Below are positions 36,247 to 44,464 of a stretch of DNA of 64,000 bases, piece by piece. The position numbers and the translations under genes were made by a program. Numbering within the stretch: position 1 is the first letter of the stretch; each line of letters begins with the position of its first letter. Below the pieces are notes generated by a model. That model was not told the origin of the DNA, did not search any database, and saw nothing but the letters and a program-made list of their open reading frames with translations. Origin of the DNA: Alteromonas gracilis (GTDB taxonomy: Bacteria; Pseudomonadota; Gammaproteobacteria; Enterobacterales; Alteromonadaceae); the NCBI RefSeq assembly GCF_002993325.1, contig NZ_PVNO01000001.1, forward strand, positions 110,685 through 174,684, read 5' to 3'.

Positions 36247-36666
36247 ATGACGGCGAATTTAACCAGGGTGGAAGCAGAAAAGAACGACGGTATTGTTACC
36301 GTAGATTCTATTAATGCCAAATCAGCGAAAATTGGGGAAAAAGAAAATGACACGGCTCAGTATGTTTGTGGCGTTGCTGTATCGTTAGAAATAATAGGTG
36401 GAAAGTGGAAAGGTGTTATTTTATGGCATTTGTGCCATAAAACCCTGCGCTTTAGTCAATTGCGTAGGCGTCTGCAGGGCGTTACACAAAAAATGCTTAC
36501 TCAGCAATTAAGAGAACTAGAACGTGATGGGTTGGTCAATCGAAAAGTGTATGCTGAAGTGCCACCACGGGTCGAATACTCACTTACAGACCTAGGTCGC
36601 ACGCTAGAGCCAACCTTGCGCCAACTATGTGATTGGGGCAGAACCTACAATGATGAACATAGGTAA
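36247..36666 (+). CDS. HxlR (DUF24)-family transcriptional regulator
   Basis: A 139-residue protein with a roughly 38-residue N-terminal extension and a winged helix domain: CGVAVSLEIIGGKWKGVILW, LRFSQLRRRLQGVTQKMLTQ, QLRELERDGLVNRKVY. The Cys 11 residues before GGKWK sits where redox-sensing DUF24 regulators (YodB type) carry their reactive cysteine, so electrophile or quinone sensing is plausible. It is divergent from acuI and very likely controls it. The long N-terminal extension is unusual; a later internal start is possible but has no clear ribosome site. Confidence 0.9.
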   Translation: MTANLTRVEAEKNDGIVTVDSINAKSAKIGEKENDTAQYVCGVAVSLEIIGGKWKGVILWHLCHKTLRFSQLRRRLQGVTQKMLTQQLRELERDGLVNRKVYAEVPPRVEYSLTDLGRTLEPTLRQLCDWGRTYNDEHR

Positions 36667-36726
36667 TTTAAGGGGTAGCGATAAAGTGTATTAGGTGCTG
36701 CGTATTACGCAATGTGAGCAAAACAG

Positions 36727-36770
36727 AAAAAGGTGAGTATAGGAAAAACTTCCCCACACCCACCTTTTTC
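36727..36770 (-). terminator. Terminator of the GH13 phosphorylase gene
   Basis: On the minus strand the arms GGTGGGTGTGGGGAA and TTCCTATACTCACC pair with several G-U wobbles and end in TTTTT, about 50 bp after the stop codon. The plus strand forms a poorer stem. Confidence 0.7.
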
Positions 36771-36813
36771 GAGCCACACTATTGCTAAGGTTAATTACCT
36801 ATCTATTTACGGT

Positions 36814-38310
36814 TTAGGCAAGTAAAGAACCGACAGACAGCGTACTTTCCTCGCCGTTAGTGACAGTGTTTACTGTGGCACTCATATTGTTAAAGTCGAC
36901 GGTCAATGACGCCATATCGCGGTCTTTATTCCAGGTAAGTACCAGTGTGTTATTACTGTAGCTTACGTCGAAAACGCCATTGAAAGCTTGGTTTTCGTTT
37001 CTAAGGTTAATTAGCTGCATTAAGCCTTTCACGACCGGCTTTTGCACTGCCTCTTCAACCATTGCAGATGTTAGGTATGGACGGTTGATGTCGCGACCTA
37101 CGTTGGTTCTAGCAAGTAATTCCATATCGTTTTGTGCAGCGAGTAAACCACCGTAATAAACCTGAGGAATACCTGGGCTAAAGAACTGAATGGCACGCGC
37201 CACCAAATAAGCGAAGTCATCTTTGCCAAGGGCATCATAATAGGTACAGTTAACCTGATAGAGATCGACATTATTCGCGGCAGCGCCTGTTGCTTTTTTG
37301 GACTCACCATTAGAGTTAACGTGAATTTGCTCCACCAACGCATTAATCGCCTCGGCGTTTAATAAGCCCGGCTTGTCACCGCTTGCGCCCACGTCAACAA
37401 TGCCGATGCCGTCGTGCGTATCTAGAACTGTAAAGCAGTTGCGAGGTGAAATTGATAGCCAATGTGCCAGTGCGCTTGCATCTTTAGTAAATAGCGTATG
37501 CAGAACCAGTGGTGGTAGTGCAAAGTCATAAACGCTGTCACAACGAGAAGCAATATCAATCTGAGTTTGGTAGTGGCTGTGAATTTCTACTAGACACTGC
37601 ATACCCATCGAACGTGCGCGCGTTGAAAGTTCTTCAATAAACTCGAAGGTTTCTTCAAGCATAAAACAGTTAGTGCCTGTGCGCTTAATTGCATAGCCTG
37701 CCGCGTCAAGACGAATGAGATCAACGTTGCTTTCAGTGAATGATTGTAGGATAGAAGATAAATAGTCTTTACCTAATTGCGATTCAACATCAATATCGAT
37801 TTGGTTGGAAGTAAAGGTAGTCCAAAACGGAACCGTCTCTGGAGAATCAGTTTCTGTACCTACCTCATAATCGCTGAAAAACGGTGTTGGGCGAGGGCGG
37901 AACACTTTCGCAATTTGTTCGTCGATTAACGCTTGGTCATTACCTTTAAACACATCTTCTTTAGTAAGAAATAGTGGCCAATAGTCTGACTCGCGACCTT
38001 TTTTCAACACATCTTTAAACGCTTCACTTTGGCCTGACATGTGATTAACAATCAGGTCGGCCATAATATCAACCGACTCTCCCAGCTTCTTGATGTTGTC
38101 CCAGTCGCCCAATCGCTCATCGACAGACGTGTGATCGATAGGATCGAAGCCAGCATCTTCACCATCATAGGGGTAATAGAAGGGAAGGACGTGAACACCT
38201 GTAAATAAGCCATTTAGCGGGCCTTGAAGAAGGCTTGTAAGGCTCTCGATGTTGCCATCACCTAGTCGGTCTGCATAGGTGATTAATTGAACGCCATTGC
38301 GTATAGACAT
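36814..38310 (-). CDS. GH13_18 disaccharide phosphorylase (sucrose phosphorylase type)
   Basis: The ATG at 38310 has a GGAGAGTTATC ribosome site and gives 498 residues; an open frame extends 14 codons upstream without family resemblance. The fold and residues match GH13_18: the nucleophile Asp in LIRLDAAGY (about 202), the acid/base Glu in CLVEIHSH (about 242) and the stabilising Asp in LDTHDGIG (about 300). Their spacing of 40 and 58 is the same as in Bifidobacterium sucrose phosphorylase (192/232/290). The family also contains glucosylglycerol, glucosylglycerate and sucrose-6-phosphate phosphorylases. No sugar permease or kinase is adjacent, so an internal osmolyte substrate such as glucosylglycerol is possible. 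A LacI-style palindrome lies upstream. Confidence 0.88.
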   Translation of the reverse strand: MSIRNGVQLITYADRLGDGNIESLTSLLQGPLNGLFTGVHVLPFYYPYDGEDAGFDPIDHTSVDERLGDWDNIKKLGESVDIMADLIVNHMSGQSEAFKDVLKKGRESDYWPLFLTKEDVFKGNDQALIDEQIAKVFRPRPTPFFSDYEVGTETDSPETVPFWTTFTSNQIDIDVESQLGKDYLSSILQSFTESNVDLIRLDAAGYAIKRTGTNCFMLEETFEFIEELSTRARSMGMQCLVEIHSHYQTQIDIASRCDSVYDFALPPLVLHTLFTKDASALAHWLSISPRNCFTVLDTHDGIGIVDVGASGDKPGLLNAEAINALVEQIHVNSNGESKKATGAAANNVDLYQVNCTYYDALGKDDFAYLVARAIQFFSPGIPQVYYGGLLAAQNDMELLARTNVGRDINRPYLTSAMVEEAVQKPVVKGLMQLINLRNENQAFNGVFDVSYSNNTLVLTWNKDRDMASLTVDFNNMSATVNTVTNGEESTLSVGSLLA

Positions 38311-38656
38311 GATAACTCTCCAAAATTCAGCATGTGCTAACTCGTACTTCAAATATATCGCGAGCTTGCATTACCTTAAATTAAGCGCTACCAGTCTTGA
38401 TGGTTCATAGCAGAACATATAACGGGCTTTGCTTAACTCTTTAACTTTTACTAACAGTTTATTAATGATAACTGAAAATAGTAAAATTATTTCTTAATCG
38501 ATTAAGATAGATTATCAGCACAACGGGAAATTGTAAATGAGAAGTTCAAAAGTGGTGTGCGTTATAAAAATGTAGGCTTTATGTTAATTTTAGAGTTTGT
38601 GTCAGTGTAAAATGCGAGTTATCGCCGCTAATTCTTACTATAGCTTGTATCGTATT
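38311..38656. other. Promoter region of the GH13 phosphorylase
   Basis: A 346-bp AT-rich stretch with no protein gene. It holds the CG-centred palindrome at 38492-38507 and presumably the phosphorylase promoter. Nothing else was recognised. Confidence 0.5.
38492..38507. promoter_or_regulatory. Candidate LacI-family operator
   Basis: TCTTAATCGATTAAGA is a perfect 16-bp palindrome with a central CG, the layout bound by LacI/GalR-family sugar repressors. It lies 182 bp upstream of the phosphorylase start. No LacI-type gene is in the window, so the regulator would be encoded elsewhere. Confidence 0.5.
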
Positions 38657-38824
38657 TCAGTTACCTGTGCTATTCGACGCGACTTCATCCTCTTGTTTTT
38701 GCTTAGCCTCTTTCCACTTAGCCAGCTTTTCATAGTAAACATCCCAGATACAAGGGCAGCATGAGCCTCCACCACAGCAGTCGTCTCTTAGGGGCTTTTC
38801 AGGTTCTTCGGGTATAGATGACAT
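38657..38824 (-). CDS. Small Cys-rich oxidoreductase-like domain protein
   Basis: A 55-residue protein easily missed because of its size. It reads MSSIPEEPEKPL, then RDDCCGGGSCCPCIWDVYYE, then a charged tail. The block DDCCGGGSCCPCIWDVYYEKL matches the conserved segment of the oxidoreductase-like domain family (PF09791), which has no established enzymatic activity despite its name. A GAGGAG ribosome site sits 7 bp before the ATG. The five cysteines in about eight residues suggest metal binding or thiol chemistry. Confidence 0.8.
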   Translation of the reverse strand: MSSIPEEPEKPLRDDCCGGGSCCPCIWDVYYEKLAKWKEAKQKQEDEVASNSTGN

Positions 38825-38986
38825 GAAAAATCTCCTCTAATTTCAGTGAACCCTTTGCTGCGAGTGTAAATATCATGTTGATGACGCCGGGAGCATAATA
38901 GTAACCATCATGTTACTACTTACAAATAATTTTTGCAGCTTGTGGGTAATGATCTATGCGAACTGGTATAAGGGAATAGTGTATAC

Positions 38987-39035
38987 AAAAAACGCCTTCA
39001 ACACGTGGAATGTCCTAGTGTTGAGGGCGTTTTTA
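38987..39035 (-). terminator. Terminator of the yqiJ-flotillin operon
   Basis: The arms AACGCCTTCAACAC and GTGTTGAGGGCGTT pair with one mismatch around a 14-base loop and are followed on the minus strand by a T run, about 55 bp beyond the flotillin stop codon. Confidence 0.85.
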
Positions 39036-39089
39036 ATAGCGGGTACCGTGCAATAATATCAATTCTAGAACGGTTTCTAAATTTAGCTC

Positions 39090-40859
39090 TTATTCCGCGG
39101 GTGACGCCTCAGGCGCTTTGTTACCTTTTTTCTGTTCAGCAGGTGTTGCAATCGTTTTTGGTTTTACAGCGTTCGCCTTAGTGAGCAGATCGCTGTTACT
39201 TGTCACTAAATCGCCTAATGTACCAGTGTCAGCGTCTACCAAACCCACTTCACGTAACATAGAATCGACCAAAGGGGCGTTAGCGCGATAGCTTAGCGCG
39301 GCTTGCGTTACTTGTTCAGCTAAACCACCGCCTGCTGTGGCAATAGTGTGCTCACCTTTTGCGCCGCTACCTTGACCGTAGCCTTGCAGTATTTTGATGC
39401 CTTCAATATTTTCGAGAGGCTTAACTGCGTTTGCCACAAGCTCAGGCAATACTTTAAGCATTGCAAGGGCTTTCTGCAGTTCAATCTGTTCAGTTTTAAG
39501 GGTGTTCTCAGCTTCGTAAAGCGCCTGTTTACCTTGGGCTTCAACGGCGAGCACTTTCTCGTCAGCCGCAGCTTGAAGCATTTTGGCATCAGCACTGGCC
39601 TTCGCTTCAGTAAGAATAGCGGCAGCAGAGTTTTCTGCAGCTTCTCTCTTAGCCTGTGCTTCAACGGTGATACCAACCGCCTCACGTTCCGCTTCTTTGC
39701 GTGCATCTATAACTTCAATTTGTTTCTTACGCTCAGCTTCAGCTACAGATCTAGCAGTCAGTACCGCTTCTTCTTTTTCTACTTTTTGCTTTTCAGCTTC
39801 GGCCGCTTTCGCTCGGGCGGCAGACTCTTCTTCTGATTTAGTTGCAACAGCAATCTGCTTGATTTGTTCCGAAACCTCTACTTCTTGCTGCTGGCGAATG
39901 CGTGCCTGTTCTAACGCTTGGCGCTTGGCGATTTCTTGCGTTTCAATTTCTCGTGACTTTTCAATTTCAGCAGCCTCAATTGCCCGTTCTTTCGCAATTT
40001 CCGCTTCTCGTTCTTCACGCTCTTTCATTTCGCGCTGCTTAGCGATCTCAGCTTTTTGTTCCTGACGTTTAAAGGCCAGCACCTGCTCTTGAGCTAGGCG
40101 AGCCTCTTCTTCATCGCGCTTCACATCAAGAGATTGTTTTTCAGCCGCTAAGTTGCGTTGTTCAATATGAATACGGTTTTCTTGCTGAATATCGTTAGTT
40201 TCTTTACGCTTCTCTTCAATGATCTTGGTTAAGCGAGCACGACCTTCAGCGTCGAAGGCGTTGTTCTCGTTGAAAAACTGAAGATCTGTCTGATCGAAGC
40301 CTGTTAAACTTACCGATTCTAGCTCAAGACCATTCTTTTCAAGATCGTTAGCCACACTTTGTTGAACTTTTTGAACAAAGTCAGCGCGCTGTTCATGCAT
40401 TTCAGTCATGGTCATTTCAGCCGCTACTGCACGAAGTACGTCAACAAACTTCGACTCCATGAGTTTTTTAACTTCTTCAGCACGTGTGGTACGTGTACCA
40501 AGGGTTTGCGCTGCCATTGAGATGCCGCTCGCATTCGGTGCGACGCGCAAATAAAAATCAGCTTTTACGTCAACGCGCATACGATCCTTGGTAATAAGCG
40601 CGTCTTTCTGGATTTTTTCCACCTCAATACGAAGGGTGTTCATGTTCACCGGAATAATTTCGTGAACAACAGGCAGTACTAAGGCCCCCCCATCTTTTAT
40701 TACTTTTTCGCCGCCTAACCCCGTTCTTACAAAGGCGGTTTCTTTGGTAGCGCGGGTGTAGAGTTTTGCGAAAATAAGGCCAATAACAATGAGCCCTACA
40801 ACAATGGCACCGGCAATAAAGAGTATTGACGGCAAGCTAGATGGTTGAATTGTATCCAT
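39090..40859 (-). CDS. Flotillin-like SPFH-domain membrane protein (YqiK type)
   Basis: A 589-residue protein with an N-terminal membrane helix (about 8-30), an SPFH/Band 7 domain (about 40-210; FVRTGLGGEKVIKDGGALVLPV, KKLMESKFVDVLRAVAAEMT), and a long Glu/Ala/Lys coiled coil (about 215-430) ending in a flotillin-type C-terminal region. Bacterial flotillins assemble at membrane microdomains and influence membrane fluidity and protein complexes. It follows the YqiJ-like gene by 19 bp, the same pairing as yqiJ-yqiK in E. coli. Confidence 0.9.
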   Translation of the reverse strand: MDTIQPSSLPSILFIAGAIVVGLIVIGLIFAKLYTRATKETAFVRTGLGGEKVIKDGGALVLPVVHEIIPVNMNTLRIEVEKIQKDALITKDRMRVDVKADFYLRVAPNASGISMAAQTLGTRTTRAEEVKKLMESKFVDVLRAVAAEMTMTEMHEQRADFVQKVQQSVANDLEKNGLELESVSLTGFDQTDLQFFNENNAFDAEGRARLTKIIEEKRKETNDIQQENRIHIEQRNLAAEKQSLDVKRDEEEARLAQEQVLAFKRQEQKAEIAKQREMKEREEREAEIAKERAIEAAEIEKSREIETQEIAKRQALEQARIRQQQEVEVSEQIKQIAVATKSEEESAARAKAAEAEKQKVEKEEAVLTARSVAEAERKKQIEVIDARKEAEREAVGITVEAQAKREAAENSAAAILTEAKASADAKMLQAAADEKVLAVEAQGKQALYEAENTLKTEQIELQKALAMLKVLPELVANAVKPLENIEGIKILQGYGQGSGAKGEHTIATAGGGLAEQVTQAALSYRANAPLVDSMLREVGLVDADTGTLGDLVTSNSDLLTKANAVKPKTIATPAEQKKGNKAPEASPAE

Positions 40860-40878
40860 ACTTTTATCTCTTTTTAGG

Positions 40879-41493
40879 TTATTGGTAGCGTGTTGCTAAC
40901 CAGCTGTGTTTATTTTTTTGAACTAAAATTACGCGCTCTCCTTGCGAGAAAAGCTCATGGTCTTCAAATGGCTCTACTAATACAAAATGAGGTTGCGAGT
41001 AATGATCGGTGAACTTTGCCTCTGCGGGGTTTCCCCGACTTGCTTTTCCAATGGTTATCTCAGCAACAGAGCCAAGAAAATCGTCGCTGGTAAGGGCGCT
41101 GGATTCGACGCTGGGGAGTAAGTTTGAAATCAGCCGAACGGTTTTTGCCGTGATGAACAACCCAATCGCAAAGGCCAACAGAACAGACACAAGTGAGGGT
41201 ACCGTTGTATTGAGTATACTTGCACTCAAACCGTTTATGATTAGCCCCGAAAGGCCAAAAAAGGTCATCAATACAATGAGGTAAACAAGAAAAGGAACTT
41301 TGTTTATATTTAGCCAGCTGGCAAAAGATGTACTAAGGAATCCTTCACCATCGAATTCGGCAAAGTCGTCGCCTAATCCCAAAAGACTCATGCCAAAAAC
41401 GGTGCTGATAAGCTCAAGAATAAAAACTAAGAAAACGGCGAATAGCGCGATGCTGAACCAAAAGTTTTCAGGGGAAAGAAGTACATCTATCAT
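40879..41493 (-). CDS. yqiJ: YqiJ-like membrane protein with C-terminal OB fold
   Basis: A 204-residue protein with three or four N-terminal helices (about 10-32, 60-82 and 88-112) and a C-terminal NfeD/OB-fold-like domain (about 140-200). NfeD-type OB-fold proteins work as partners of SPFH proteins. It is the upstream gene of the flotillin operon. The E. coli counterpart is yqiJ. The assignment rests on length, topology and the yqiK-like neighbour more than on a diagnostic motif. Confidence 0.8.
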   Translation of the reverse strand: MIDVLLSPENFWFSIALFAVFLVFILELISTVFGMSLLGLGDDFAEFDGEGFLSTSFASWLNINKVPFLVYLIVLMTFFGLSGLIINGLSASILNTTVPSLVSVLLAFAIGLFITAKTVRLISNLLPSVESSALTSDDFLGSVAEITIGKASRGNPAEAKFTDHYSQPHFVLVEPFEDHELFSQGERVILVQKNKHSWLATRYQ

Positions 41494-41662
41494 TTACACC
41501 ATCCATGATGAATCGCTCATTTTATTCTTTTATACCATAGAACAAAAATTAAGCCAGTGAATAACTTATGTACTTTGGGATAGTTTGTAACAAAACCTTT
41601 TTGCATCCTCATTAAATGGCCATGTAAGCCTCATGACCATTCATTTATTAGGCTATATGTTC

Positions 41663-42442
41663 TTAGTGAGAATGGCTTTCACCAATACTGTGGCCATGTT
41701 CGTCATAATAGCCACTAGCTCCGGCTTCAATAAATCCCTGCGTGACCATTTTAGTTAAAAACGGGTCAGTGTGATCATCGCCAATATCAGCGTAATCTGT
41801 ACTTTGATAGTCACGTCGTTTTGAAAAAAAGGCCTCTGTATTAGCATTTAAATCAATATTTTTTAGTGTCCATTCTCTGGTTACACCGTTTTTATCAACG
41901 CTAAACGATGCTACCAACTTGAGATAGGGAAGCCATTTGAGTGTGAATTTACCTTGGGTGTTTTCAAGTGAGTAGTATTCCACGGTGTCGCACCCGTTAC
42001 CGTCTTTTTTGTCTAGCGACATAGCATTAATGAGTTTGTCGCTTATTAGCTGGTAGCGGTAGGAAAAATCTGTCTCCTTTTTACCGTGGATAGTTTCTCC
42101 AGGCTGATATTCTATAGCGCGTTCGTGAGCATCGAAATATCGTGTAGGTTTGATAAAGCGGTTGCGAACCAGTGTCCAAGACTCAGTAACGTTTGTCGCA
42201 GGATATTCATGCGCCACATTATTAGCGTTTCGCCACAAATGAAGTGATGTGGTCTTTGGGTCTTTTGATGGGCTCTTAATGCTTATCTCGTAAGTTGCGT
42301 GAAGGTTTGTGTCGTTTTTCTCGCAAACAAGTTCAGGTGATGCGTCTATGGCAGAATGGCTCTTTGTATCTTGAGCAAAGCCATGCGTACTCAAACTAGA
42401 AAAAAGTACAAAAGCAAAGATAGGGGCTTTGTGTGATTTCAT
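41663..42442 (-). CDS. Exported hypothetical protein with His-rich tail
   Basis: I do not recognise a family. The 259-residue protein has a signal peptide (about 1-23, ending THGFAQ), a beta-rich body with ETIHGKKETDFSYRYQLI and KFTLKWLPYLKLVASFSVD, a Cys pair, and a C-terminal metal-binding-like tail ending DEHGHSIGESHSH. It lies 85 bp downstream of the two alkaline phosphatases on the same strand, but a terminator separates them. Zinc binding is a guess based only on the tail. Confidence 0.7.
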   Translation of the reverse strand: MKSHKAPIFAFVLFSSLSTHGFAQDTKSHSAIDASPELVCEKNDTNLHATYEISIKSPSKDPKTTSLHLWRNANNVAHEYPATNVTESWTLVRNRFIKPTRYFDAHERAIEYQPGETIHGKKETDFSYRYQLISDKLINAMSLDKKDGNGCDTVEYYSLENTQGKFTLKWLPYLKLVASFSVDKNGVTREWTLKNIDLNANTEAFFSKRRDYQSTDYADIGDDHTDPFLTKMVTQGFIEAGASGYYDEHGHSIGESHSH

Positions 42443-42483
42443 TCATTAAATCCTACAGTGAATGATGTTGCTTACTTACATGG

Positions 42484-42505
42484 AAAAAGGCGACCGAAGG
42501 CCGCC
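42484..42505 (-). terminator. Terminator of the alkaline phosphatase operon
   Basis: On the minus strand, GGCGGCC-TTC-GGTCGCC (one G-U pair, UUCG-type loop) is followed by TTTTT, 23 bp after the stop of the second phosphatase gene. Confidence 0.85.
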
Positions 42506-42527
42506 CTTGTTTTGACTTCTAAAAAAC

Positions 42528-44450
42528 TTATTCCATTGCACTTTCTGCTTGAGAAACGAAGTCTCCCGCAAAGTCCATGACATGGAAAATAACGCTTTGT
42601 TCGTTGGTACCGTTGACAAGGAAAGCGCCTGGGCCTTTCGCATAAATGCCTACGTCTTCACCCGAGTGCGTTTCAGAGCTCAACGGAATTAACGCTTCTT
42701 GGTGATAACCTGGTGTTGTAGTGTCAACATCAGTTATATCTTTACGACCTGTATCTGGGCCTGCTAAATAAGACGCGTCTGAATTGGTAACGTCTCCCAG
42801 GTTTCTAAAGCCCAAACCATTGGTGTAGCCAAGAGTGGTATATGGCGTACCGTCGGCAGCTGTAGCAGCTTCATCTGAACCTACGTTTACCACCTTACCT
42901 AAAATTGGGTTGCCGCGCTTAGGGTAACCCGCCATGGTAAATACGTGCCCGTGGTCAGCAGTTACGATGATCAGTGTATCTTCATCATCAGTAAGTTTAT
43001 CAGCAGCGTCAACGGCTTCAGCAAAGGCGATAGTGTCGTGAAGCGCACCGTAGGCATTTCCTGCGTGGTGAGCGTGGTCAATACGACCAGATTCAACCAT
43101 AAGGAAGAAACCTTTCTCATTGTTATCCAATACCTTAATTGCTGCGCTTGTCATTTCTGCGATAGACGGTTCGCCAGCAATATCGTTACTGCGGTCGGCT
43201 TCGTATTGCATGTGCGATTCGTTGAACAGAGCAAACACTTTTTCAGTGGTTTCAGTATCTAAGCCGTCGAACCCAGACTGATCAAAGATATACACACCGT
43301 TCTCATACATTGTCTGCCATTCTGCAGTCAGGTCGCGTCCATCTGTACGATCTCCCTCAATGCTGCTCGCTGCATCCGGGCTGTTGAACGCTTCGTCACG
43401 AGGTAAGAAGTGACGACGTCCGCCTCCCATTACGACTTCAATGCCATCAACGTCTAAGCCTTCGAAGTTTGCTTCTAAGTTAGCTTCGAAATTAATTAGC
43501 TGGTCGGCAATATCAGAGCAGCCTGCAGTAACCGCTGCTTCTGGCATATCCGAAATGTCTTCCCAGTTGCGGTCAGCAGATTTAGCGTAAGTTGCAGCAG
43601 GTGTTGCGTGTGTAATACGGGCAGTTGAAATGATGCCAGTAGACTTACCTGCAATTTCTGCAAGCTCAAGTGCCGTAACTAACTCGTTACCCGCAACCGT
43701 TGAACAATCGCCGCGCTCAATATCTTCGTCAACCCCGATAACACCGACATCGGTTTTTATACCGCTCATCATCGCGGTCATTGTGCCCGCTGAATCTGGT
43801 GTTTGAGCATCGACATTATAAGTTTTTGAAAGGCCAGAGAAGGGGAATTTGTCGAAGCTAAGCTGGTTTTCTTCGCCGGCAAGACCGTTCATTTGACCGT
43901 CTAAAATTCGAGCTGCCGTAACCGTTGAAACGCCCATGCCGTCACCGACAAACAATATAACGTTTTTCGCTTTACCGCGAAGATTAGCAACCATGGCGTC
44001 TAATTCTTCTCGAGAATTAACCGTGGCAGTAAACGCTGCATTTGATGAAGCAGCACTTTCACCCGAAGTTGCATTCATCCAAACCGCTTTATTGTTTTCC
44101 ACTTCGGTTTGAGCTGCTACGAACCACTCGTTATTTAAGCTAGTCAAAAGCTCACTGCTACTAACGCTGTTAACACCAGGAACACAAACATAGCTTGTTG
44201 AAGTGATTTCAGAATCGGCAAGGGTGCCATCAGCATCTGCATCTAAGCCAGAGTCTATGCGCACGCCTGAATTAGGACAATTAGCATCGCCCACCGCCAA
44301 CTCAGTTTGAACGGTAAGGCTTGTTAAACCGTTTTGACCATCAACGCCATCAACACCTGGTGCGCCGTCGTTGCCATCATCGCCTTCCAAGCTACACGCT
44401 GAAAGACCTGCTACTGCTACCGCAATTATACTTAATTTAAAAAGGTTCAT
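42528..44450 (-). CDS. PhoA-family alkaline phosphatase lipoprotein with collagen-like and DUF7151-like N terminus
   Basis: The 640-residue protein has a lipobox (LSAC, Cys about 19) and then about seven Gly-X-Y triplets. A DUF7151-like segment with a Ca-binding-type loop (DADADGTLADSE) leads into a full alkaline phosphatase domain (about 160-635). The phosphatase motifs are complete: ILFVGDGMG, TPDSAGTMTAMM (Ser nucleophile), GRIDHAHHAGNA, VTADHGHVF and SSETHSGED. Positions equal to E. coli D153 and K328 are His (ARITHATPAATYA and RIDHAHHAG), as in mammalian-type enzymes. It follows the other phosphatase gene by 14 bp and is probably co-transcribed. Confidence 0.92.
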   Translation of the reverse strand: MNLFKLSIIAVAVAGLSACSLEGDDGNDGAPGVDGVDGQNGLTSLTVQTELAVGDANCPNSGVRIDSGLDADADGTLADSEITSTSYVCVPGVNSVSSSELLTSLNNEWFVAAQTEVENNKAVWMNATSGESAASSNAAFTATVNSREELDAMVANLRGKAKNVILFVGDGMGVSTVTAARILDGQMNGLAGEENQLSFDKFPFSGLSKTYNVDAQTPDSAGTMTAMMSGIKTDVGVIGVDEDIERGDCSTVAGNELVTALELAEIAGKSTGIISTARITHATPAATYAKSADRNWEDISDMPEAAVTAGCSDIADQLINFEANLEANFEGLDVDGIEVVMGGGRRHFLPRDEAFNSPDAASSIEGDRTDGRDLTAEWQTMYENGVYIFDQSGFDGLDTETTEKVFALFNESHMQYEADRSNDIAGEPSIAEMTSAAIKVLDNNEKGFFLMVESGRIDHAHHAGNAYGALHDTIAFAEAVDAADKLTDDEDTLIIVTADHGHVFTMAGYPKRGNPILGKVVNVGSDEAATAADGTPYTTLGYTNGLGFRNLGDVTNSDASYLAGPDTGRKDITDVDTTTPGYHQEALIPLSSETHSGEDVGIYAKGPGAFLVNGTNEQSVIFHVMDFAGDFVSQAESAME

Positions 44451-44464
44451 ATTCTTATCTCTAC

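Noticed and set aside
39348..40065. Plus-strand open frames opposite the flotillin gene
   Set aside because: They are shadows of the Glu/Ala/Lys-rich coiled coil; no start signals or family motifs are visible.
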